This document shows positions 46,405-55,083 of a stretch of 64,000 nt of DNA, piece after piece. Position numbers and translations under genes: made by a program. The stretch's first letter is position 1. The number at the start of each line of letters is the position of its first letter. The stretch is from contig OZ018326.1 in NCBI GenBank assembly GCA_963969495.1, positions 178,229,497 to 178,293,496 on the forward strand, in the 5' to 3' direction. The DNA is from Ceratothoa steindachneri. Taxonomy: Eukaryota > Arthropoda > Malacostraca > Isopoda > Cymothoidae. Under the pieces are notes generated by a model, which was not told the origin of the DNA, made no database searches, and worked only from the letters and a program-made list of their open reading frames with translations.

Positions 46405-48070
46405 TCACATTTCATCCTTGTACACAATTGGCCTCTCACTACCAAAGTGCAGATAACCAATCACTCCATACAAACGACTCACTACAATCAACACTTCCTG
46501 AAACGGTGGGACCCCTGGGATACACATCGCTCTCAATTTTTTGATTAAGTTCCGCACCCTCGCCATACCAATACTTTCAGGCTTCCTACATACTTCACTC
46601 ATTACCTCCTTCCTTAAGTCTTCCACACTATCGGGCACTCTCACATCTACTCCATCACTCGTCAAATCTTGCAAACCATCCCATACGCTCTCAAACAAGG
46701 AATCACCACCACCCTTACTCCCTTTTCCATTCATAATCCCTTTCGGCAAATACTCAGCATCACTCACTCCACACACATTTTCATCATTCGTTCCAGGATA
46801 CCTTGACATCAAATCAGTCACTCCATTTCGTTTACCAGGCAAGTACTCAATCACAGTCAAAATAACTCACATCTTCCAAAGTCTTCGCAATCCTAGTATC
46901 AGCCCATTTCATACGTTGCAAATACACAAGAGTTTGGTGATCTGTTTTAATCACAAACCTCACACCATACAAAAACGGACGTAACACTTTCAAACAATAA
47001 CTTATCTCAGCCATCTCTCTGTCTCTCCAGTTGAATACTTTCGCTCTGCCGCATTCATAGCCTTGGATACATACCCAATTATTCGCCTGACATTCTCTCC
47101 ATTCAAACGCTGCTCTTGCATAAGAAACCTCCCATACAGTACCAACTCACATCCGTATGCAATTCAAGCATCTTATTATCCACACTATAGCCCGGATATA
47201 CCAATTCAACTTCATCTACTGCCTCTTTCAGTCTCTCATACGCTTCACTTATCTTATGATTCCACCTGACAATCGTACTACCTTTCTTGCCCATCCACTC
47301 AGTCAGAGGCTTACTCACACCAGAACAATCACGAATAAACTTTCGTTGAAACTCAATCAAACCTCAAAACGACTTCAGCTCCACAGTCACCGGTTTCGGA
47401 AACATTCGTACCTTCTCAACATACCTCCGTGACTTTCGTAACCCATTCTCACTCTCCATACGACCAAGTAATTCCACTCCTTTCGCAAGCCATCCACACT
47501 TCGCTACATTCATCTTCACATCAACAATCTCTAACGTTCTCAACACATCATTCACCAATCTCATATGCTCCTGAAAACTCTCAGGCATAATTAAAATATC
47601 ATCTCTAAACACAATCACATTCTTACTCGCAAACTTACTCAACACAAATTTCATTGCCCGCTGGCAGGCACTGGGAGCATTAGCTAACCCAAAACTGGGG
47701 TTCTAGAATTGATAATGCCTTTTCGTAGAGGAAAAGACAGTCACTGGCCGGCTCTCCTCAGCAATGGGCATATAGTAATACCCGCGTACCAGAGCCAGCT
47801 TTGTAAACCACTTCATCCCATGCATACTATACACACACTAAGATACCACACACATCGGAAGCCTCTCTTACACAGTTCTTTCGTTCACCTTTTGATAGTC
47901 AACACATAGACGCAATCTTTCATCCAGTTTACGTACAGGCAAAATCGGACTATGTCATGCACTCTCACTTTCTTTAATAACACCCAATCGTTCTAATTCC
48001 ACACACTGCTCCTCAATCTCATCAGCAACTGGAGGCGGGAAATGTCTTGGCAGCTGATAGATTAGGGTGC
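46405..48070 (-). pseudogene. gypsy reverse transcriptase and RNase H
   Basis: RT blocks in order: VRKLDERLRLCVDYQKVNER (47.9 kb), PSFGLANAPSACQRAMKFVL (47.67 kb) and VIVFRDDILIM (47.60 kb), then KMNVAKCGWL and ELLGRMES. RNase H: LELHTDVSWYCMGGFL (47.15 kb) with its aspartate. Downstream is the tether-like YLPGKRNGVTDLMSRYPG (46.8 kb). The catalytic box is FRDD where gypsy elements have Y(L/V/M/I)DD, so tyrosine is replaced and an arginine sits at the second position. Several frameshifts confirm decay. Confidence 0.9.
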
Positions 48071-48509
48071 CTTCCTTCAGAACAATCTTAAATTCCGGTA
48101 GGTTTGCTACCCCGAAATCCAGATTGCACTTATTTAGGACTCCATTTCGCTCAAATAGCTTCGATACACATCCTCCCTTTCAAAATCAGTCACCATTCAT
48201 CCAATTTCACCATCTTTTTCACTTCATCATACGTCCACTCACAAGTTTTTTCATTCACAACATTTACCCTGACATCAGTACAATCATTCACACCTCCCTT
48301 ACTGACAGTGGAGTGGTGACCCAGCACATCGCCAACTTAGATCCTTCTCACCTGCCCTTTCAATCTGGGATCTTACTGCACACATACAAAACGATCATTC
48401 ATTTTCATGAAGCCATAAAACATACGAGCAACACGCCTTACCTTATAAATGCACCCTTTCCATTTAATAACACAGTGTTCTCACCCACATTCAAACTCAT
48501 ATCCTTACT

Positions 48510-48997
48510 CTAACTCACTCTAAGAGACACCCTTTTACTCTTCACAAGCCTTACACTCTCCATAGCAGTCACCTCAATACCGCTATACACACTCCTCAAG
48601 ACACTACCATGTTTTCCTACATTCAACGTATAGACCCCATTTTTACCAATCTTTCTCTCATTCTGATCACTTGCCGGATGCCTAACCATACGGTCCACTT
48701 TCATAAAATCATACCCCAAAATCACACCATTACCACTACTCACCTTATCAATCACAGAGAATTCACGCTCATTCATCAACATACCATGCATTCCAATCAC
48801 AGGTACTTTATACCATCAATCCCTACCAAACTAACTTTACACTCTGACAGGAGGGCTTTATAACTCAGCTTGCCATGCACGTCCATATATACCAAGCTCG
48901 TGTTGCACCCAGAATCTATCAAAGACAAACACTCAATCCCGTTCACTTCAACCTTCACACTCAGAAACTCATACTTCCTACCAGACAGCACTTTCAC
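48510..48997 (-). pseudogene. gypsy retropepsin-type protease
   Basis: Aspartic protease that would cut the polyprotein. CLSLIDSGCNTSLV carries the catalytic D-S-G. A strand-rich segment and GNGVILGYDFMKVD (the ILG(Y/M)DF motif at the end of retropepsins) follow in a second frame, joined near 48797-48800 by a frameshift. Confidence 0.85.
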
Positions 48998-49175
48998 ACT
49001 AGACAGAATTTACAACACATTACTTGCAACATGCACGCAGAGGATACTTCACCAGATAACATCGTACAATTTGGTTTCCTGCTTCAGACTTTCCATTCAC
49101 ACCTTGCGTTCTCAGTCTAATCCAACACCTTTCACTCGAATGACCTTCAATCGTACAATAGCTACATACATTCCT

Positions 49176-50299
49176 CTAGTCACGACACATCCTCGCATAA
49201 TCACCAGCCTTTCCGCAATTTCCACAAGCATACTTCATACTACCCCCAGAAGTCGCTTCACCATTCAACTTTGGAAAATCTCTCTTCAAATGTCCCCTCC
49301 CTTTACATTCGAAATATTCTTTCACACTTTCTTGACAGTGCTTTATTATATGCTCTTTCTTTTCACACCCGAAACATGCACCAGACGTCCATCTGCATTC
49401 TGCCAACACATGTTCCTTTCTTCCACACCTACGGCATTCCACAATCCTTTCCACCCCATTCGGACTCTCATTCGCTGGAACATACCTCGGATGCTCCCTC
49501 ATATACCTATTCACTCTCTTACCAGTCATCTTTTTTCTTACATTGGCCCATCCAATTTGCCGGCCCAGGAAGCTCGACATCACCCCAACGGCCAGAGCCC
49601 TAAGGGCATTCCGATAGCTGACAAACTTCTTGGGTTAAGGAAAGTTTCTGCGCTTCTTACCCCCGTAAATTCACACTGTACCATCCATCCTCGTCTAAGT
49701 CACTTTCCTCATCAAATCGCCCGTCTTCCAACAGTTCCACCACATCCTTCCACATCAAACGCTCACCTGATAGTCTTTCTCTATTTTCATTTTCTGCCCA
49801 TTCAACCATTCCCTCACCTTTCGCGGGATTGTGTCCAGGATCTTCCTCAACAGTTGCCCACACTCATTCACTCCATCATCGCCATACCTCCTTCTCGCCA
49901 TAATCTCAATCCTATTTGCATTCATGTTCATCCCTTTGTTCTTCCCCTTACGAGCTTACTCAAATTCATTCACACGATTGTCTTTCACACTTTCTTTCAT
50001 TCGTTTCACTCGCCGAATCAATCACTTCTTCACCACCACATACCTTGGCTCACCCATACTCGTGATCACGCGGAAAAACTCTTCAGCAGCTTCCGCTCCA
50101 AGCACTCGTATTTGAGCTTACAACAGCACACAAATTCCAGGAAGAATTCATACACACTCTTCCCAACATGCAACCTAATCTTATCAACCTTTGGCTCTTC
50201 CATTATCAAAATTTTCTTTTCCACAATCACCTCACTTTCGCTGGGGCTACTTTCGCTCTCGCTCATACTAATCACACCATCATTCTCTTCTTTATTCAA
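49176..50299 (-). pseudogene. gypsy gag with four zinc knuckles
   Basis: Nucleocapsid/capsid precursor, broken into at least three frames. The first has SESESSPSESEV and VYEFFLEFVCCCKLKYECL; the second has EGMVEWAENENRE and an acidic DEESDLDEDGW. The last holds CCHC-type knuckles: CRRCGRKEHVLAEC, CFGCEKKEHIIKHC, FECKGRGHLKRDF (third cysteine lost) and CGNCGKAGDYARMC (histidine reads tyrosine). Four tandem knuckles is more than the one or two usual in gypsy gag. Confidence 0.82.
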
Positions 50300-50852
50300 G
50301 TAAAACGGGTCTACACTCTACTCTCTCCCCTTCCAATCCTTCCCCTTTGACACAGTCTTCCTTCCTTTCTTGGGTTCCACTCTCTTTCATTCTCCGCCCT
50401 TCTTATTACTCACTGTATCCCCCCCTAGACTCACTCACATACACTTCCACTCATCCCATTCATCAAAGTCCCATCAGTCAGTGTAGAAATTAGGTTCAAG
50501 GGTCCTGGGGCTGGTCATGACACCTTCATCCACTCATATATGTTCTTCATTCGTTGTTTGAGCTTCTTGTATCTCGTCCATTTCTTTCTTTATACTGTCT
50601 GTCTTCTCATCCATACTCATCATATCACTCCTCAATCCCTCAATCACGCTTCTTAACATTTCGCATTGTTTTTATTTCTTCTTCAATTCCAGCCTCAATC
50701 GTCCCACTTCTTCGTTCAATCCATGCTCAGCAGAAACTATTTTCTTGGATTATTAAAAGTAATAGAAAAAGAGAAAATTAACCAAACTACTTGTCACTCT
50801 AATTGTGGACTTCAATTGAATCCTAACAATGCTCCCAGTTTCGAGATCTCAC

Positions 50853-50870
50853 GTCCCTATTCGGGCGCCA
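50853..50870 (-). promoter_or_regulatory. primer-binding site, tRNA-Lys type
   Basis: Minus strand TGGCGCCCGAATAGGGAC, two bases from the 5' LTR end. It matches the 3' end of tRNA-Lys as used by lysine-primed gypsy elements and retroviruses, with one difference (T for C at position 12). Confidence 0.93.
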
Positions 50871-50872
50871 AA

Positions 50873-51353
50873 TGTAGCGGGCCACGAATCTACACTAAAC
50901 ACCCAATCGATCCAACCCGGTTCCTACACTAAATCGGACGTGAGAAATCGAGGGAGAAATGAAACGTATTGTATATATAGTCCTTTATTTACAAAAATAG
51001 GAATAAATATATTTACAATCTCAATATATACAAAAAAAAACAATCGATGCGAATACTAGCAATCAAAATATCAACAAACAAACAAAGCCCTCAATCTTAC
51101 GTGGTACCACGCTTTCAAGGGGTTTAGGGTTATCCGAGGGAGTCTCGCCGGCTGCCATTCGTGTGGGTAAAATTGTTGCTTCCGCAAAAATAATAATATA
51201 CACGATCTGGTCGCGGTCTCTATGCTGTTGAAGCCTTCCGTCCAACGAAGTACTATTTATAGACTTATCAAATTTGATTATATTACTCCAAAATTTTGTT
51301 AAAATGGGGCGGAAAAATGGATCTACAAACACTCTCATATTCGCTTCATCACA
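50873..51353 (-). repeat. gypsy 5' LTR
   Basis: 481 bp. On the minus strand it begins TGTGATGAAGCG and ends CCCGCTACA. It aligns with the 3' LTR along its length except for the (TA)n-bearing segment, with many substitutions, so the insertion is old. Confidence 0.94.
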
Positions 51354-51489
51354 CTGTGTCCTTTATTCGGTGAAGCATCCGGACATTCTCCTTTATGCCT
51401 GGCTGGTTTGCATTTAAGGCAAGAGGAGCACTAACATTTTTGCCCAAGAACTCTCCATGAAGTAAAAATGGTACCAAAACTTGCTTCAT

Positions 51490-51795
51490 CAACAATTTTT
51501 TTTAACAGTTCAGGACCAATTTGAGGACTATAACCAGATTTTTCATCATGATGGCGCATCTTGTCACAAAACTTTCAACTCAAAAGAGATTTTGTAGGCG
51601 ATTATAAAACTGGCCGTTAATAAACATATCCCATCTAATTGTGAGCAGTTTCTGCTATGATTGAACAAAAATGAAGCTATTTCAGTCAAAATATAATGAT
51701 AAATTTGGTCTCTAGCATGCCAAAATGCTAGAGACCTCATTGTAAAGATCGTTTGTGCGCATCAAGTGACTATATTTATTAATAAAATCTAGGTG
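51490..51795 (+). pseudogene. Tc1-type transposase relic beside the gypsy LTR
   Basis: Plus-strand blocks DQFEDYNQIFHHDGASCHKT (second catalytic aspartate) and, after a deletion and stop, YFSQNIMINLVSSMPK, the C-terminal NLVxSMPxR motif of Tc1 transposases. The glutamate block between them is not recognisable. It starts about 140 bp after the gypsy element. Confidence 0.65.
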
Positions 51796-53394
51796 GGATT
51801 CAGATTTTGGCATATTTCTACTTCGAATATTGAAGCAAACATACGAAAACAAAATACAACTTTTACCAACTTTTTGTTCAATTAATTTTCTTATAGAAAA
51901 AGGATAATAGAGTAATGGCCAAACGATTTGAGAATACCATAAGGTTTGATAAAGGAAAGTTAATCAAACTAATCACACGTTGCATTTTGTTTTAGAGTTT
52001 TTTCTTATTATTTTTTAAATGCTGAATTATTAATGAACCAGCAATGAGTAAACTATACGAATACTCTTTCTTAACGTTTATATTTTTGTAACGAACAGAA
52101 AATATATAAGTATATATTAGTTTCAAACATTTTGCCCATGACATCACAATTTACCATGACACCTATCTTTTTTCTCCGATATTAATACGTAGTGCTAGGC
52201 ATTAACGCATTAATCGTTTATTTTTAATGTAAGAGCTATTTTTTTGTTAATGCATTAATCCGTTGTTTTATTAAGTTAAAATATCATCGGTAACGTCCGT
52301 TAATCCATTATTTATTTTAGGTTCCAGATCAATTTAGATCAGAAGCGTTTTAAATCAGCATTTAAGATGTCAAATCGATAGTGCAATTGTTATTCTAAAC
52401 CAAAAGATCTTTGGACTGAAGAATTATATAGCAATCGTATTTAATTCAAATTCATCGCAAGACCATATCCTCCTGCCTCTTGTGTCAAATTTCCGTAAGT
52501 GAGACTAAAGTTGTCCTGGAAAGAATGAATATTGAAGAATCTGCTATGACTATTGAGTGTGAAGTCGATGATTCAGAGTCGAAAATAAATCTGAGCTGCC
52601 TGAGAATTCTCGCGGCATCTTGAAATGTTTGTGTCCTACAGAAATACATACGACAGTTATATTTTTTAATGTAAGGTCAACCCAGCTGTGGAGGAGGCTT
52701 GGAAGGCATCATCGAAACGTGCCAAGAAGAGGCAATTTCTAGACTAATCCTGTCTAGTGATTGATCCACTGAATCTACTGCCAGGAAACGAATCAAGCAG
52801 CCTCAATAGATATCGATTTGAGCGTCCTTTTGCATAACTGCATTAAGTATAGGCCCAAAAAAGTTTCGCAAGGAAGTGAAATAATGAAAATCAGAAGTTG
52901 AAAATTGACAAATTTACGTGAAGAAAAATAATTCGACACATAGGACCGCCTAACTCTCCTTTATTCTTCTCAAGTACTTTTGATACCAATGTAATGAAGA
53001 AAATTATGTTCTCTTCAATGTTAGATTAAATCGTTTACACGCATCACAGAAAAGAATACTTCAGAAGACCACTTTCATCATGCCGTTAACAAAAACTCAA
53101 CCTGTGTTTGTTATCACAAACCTTATTAACACTGGCAGTATTTAACAGCTACAAGATTGATTTTGACTATGCTTTCCTGATATAGATCCAAAAAGCAAGC
53201 CTACAATTTGGAAAAATGTCCGGAAGTACCAAAGAGAAGGAACATTTTTAAATCTAAACAAATATCATTTTGTTTATAGGAAAATCATTAAAGGAGAAGA
53301 TAATATTTTTAATGTTCGGATGGCACTTCTTCAAAATCCAAATGTATCAATCGGAAAGAATCACGTGCAATGACCATGATCTATATTTATATTC
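51796..53394. other. stretch without firmly recognised genes
   Basis: AT-rich. The ATTAACGCATTAAT / TTAATGCATTAATCC words at 52.20-52.26 kb stand out but were not tied to a family. Parts of 53.1-53.39 kb may belong to the Tc1 remnant ending at 53469. Confidence 0.45.
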
Positions 53395-53469
53395 ACAAAT
53401 TTGGTTTGCAACATGCCAAATCGAATTTATCTAGTCATGAAGCACAAGGAACATCATTGTAAATATTGA
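53395..53469 (+). pseudogene. Tc1-type transposase C-terminal end
   Basis: The plus strand reads NLVCNMPNRIYLVMKHKEHH, then CKY and a stop at 53467-53469. This is the standard C-terminal end of Tc1 transposases (SMPxRIxxVIxxKGxxTKY). The same segment, more decayed, occurs at 51697-51760. Confidence 0.7.
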
Positions 53470-53909
53470 AATCGCGCATCTATTGATTGTATTTATTAAA
53501 AAGATGGCTCTGGGATATATTTTTTTGTATTTTTTCACCTTCAGCCTATACTGCAAACTTACTAAAACAAATTCCAAATTTTGATTAATTCTATAAAATT
53601 TCTTAAATAAAAAAAATATAGTAGTCTCAACACTTTTGTCCACTACAAAATACAACTTATGGTTAAAGGCTATCCAAATTGAAAAATAAAACGAAAGATA
53701 GAGAGGCAAATAAATAAAAATTATGTGTTCGAAATTATAGAAAGACAGAGGAAATAAAATATATTGGCAGATAACGATTAAATTATTAATATAAAACATA
53801 TATAAAAGTTACAAGTATTTAATAATTTAGTGCAAAGGCTTTTATTCTGGAATATACTTTGCCATCTGAAACTCTAACGAACTATCTGTTGACACTCTTC
53901 CGCAATAAT

Positions 53910-54350
53910 CTTGCTCCATTAATCCTTATAAAAATCCCAGTGTTTTGGCTCTGTTTTATGATTCCTCGCTTTATATTGCTTCCGGACTGTTTTCATAACT
54001 ATTTCAATGGGATTAAAGAGATCCGAACTCAGTACATACCAATTCATAACAGTGATGTGCTCCTCGTCTAGGAAGGCTCTCACGGGCTTTGCCGCGTGGC
54101 ATGGAGCGTAATTCTGCATGGAAATTGCAGGTTGGGCTTCGTATTCTCACATATAGGGCGAAGCATGCTGTTCAGCAATTCCATTTTCATTACGCTTCAC
54201 GGTGCCCCATAATCGCACAAGTATACCAGTGCCTTCTACCAGTGCCCTAGACCATATCACATTCTTGGCCAAAGTCAATCATTTTGGCGCAATTGACCGG
54301 CAAGGTTTAATCTACTTTGCTACGAGTGAAAATGCCGCTATCCAATCCAA
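53910..54350 (-). pseudogene. Tc1-type transposase relic
   Basis: Minus strand: VRLWGTVKRNENGI (54.20 kb), then a stop, then SMQNYAPCHAAKPVRAFLDE, HITVMNWYVLSSDLFNPIEI and KARNHKTEPKHWDFYKD. The motif normally QDNAPCH reads QNYAPCH, so the second catalytic aspartate is lost; the NPIE glutamate remains. No TIRs were recognised. Confidence 0.82.
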
Positions 54351-54500
54351 ACTAATTCAATATAGATTTGCCACTAAGATGGACCTATATCCATTGTTCA
54401 TCCGTCCCTGAAACGTGCTCATGAATGAAGCACGACGATCCTTATTCTTCATTCTGACAGAATATTATGAACTATCCTTTTTCGTCCCTTGGAAATATGT

Positions 54501-54983
54501 CCCCCCCCCCGCAGGGTGAGGAGGACCTTCCTTTAATTATTCCAAAGTACAAAATGAAATTTTGAAAAATTTCTTAACAAAAAACAAAGAGATATAATAT
54601 AATACAAAAAGTCCAGTTAACAAGCCTGGATATTACCGTATGGGTTAGTGGCTAGGACTAAATGAAAGAGAGAAAAGAGATGTCGGAGAGCCGAAGAAAG
54701 TGTGGAAAGAAAAAACACTGGAGGAGCCAGGGGTGGAAGGTCCTCCCCCCCCGCAGGGTGAGGAGGACCTTCCTTTAATTATTCCAAAGTACAAAATGAA
54801 ATTTTGAAAAATTTCTTAACAAAAAACAAAGAGATATAATATAATACAAAAAGTCCAGTTAACAAGCCTGGATATTACCGTATGGGTTAGTGGCTAGGAC
54901 TAAATGAAAGAGAGAAAAGAGATGTCGGAGAGCCGAAGAAAGTGTGGAAAGAAAAAACACTGGAGGAGCCAGGGGTGGAAGGT
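54501..54983. repeat. 242-bp tandem duplication with C-tracts
   Basis: Two near-identical copies, 54511-54741 and 54753-54983, each preceded by a C-tract (54501-54510 and 54742-54752). The copies look identical by eye from GCAGGGTGAGGAGGACCTTC to GGGGTGGAAGGT, so the duplication is recent. It lies directly downstream of the RT/RNase H ORF on its strand and probably belongs to that element's 3' end. Confidence 0.92.
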
Positions 54984-55083
54984 GGGAGCAGGTCACACCG
55001 GTAGCAGAGCTGATAAACGTCCGTCCCGGCTCGGGGAGTGTGGGTCCTTATATAGTCCAGAGAAGGAGAGGGCCCACACACGC

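Larger units (their letters stand above)
41755..51357 (-). mobile_element. Ty3/gypsy LTR retrotransposon with CTGT duplication
   Basis: A 9595-bp element (41759-51353) on the minus strand. Each LTR runs TG..CA. The target duplication CTGT is at 41755-41758 and 51354-51357. Landmarks are a tRNA-Lys primer site next to the 5' LTR, a purine tract next to the 3' LTR, and gag-protease-RT-RNase H-integrase in the gypsy order. All genes carry frameshifts and stops. About 2.4 kb between integrase and the 3' LTR contains structured tandem units and no recognisable envelope gene. Confidence 0.95.

Noticed and set aside
48870..50303. 477-codon plus-strand open frame
   Set aside because: It is antisense to gypsy gag/protease. 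The plus strand is almost free of G there, so TAG and TGA are rare and long frames arise by chance. It has no domain and a Ser/Thr/His/Pro-rich composition.
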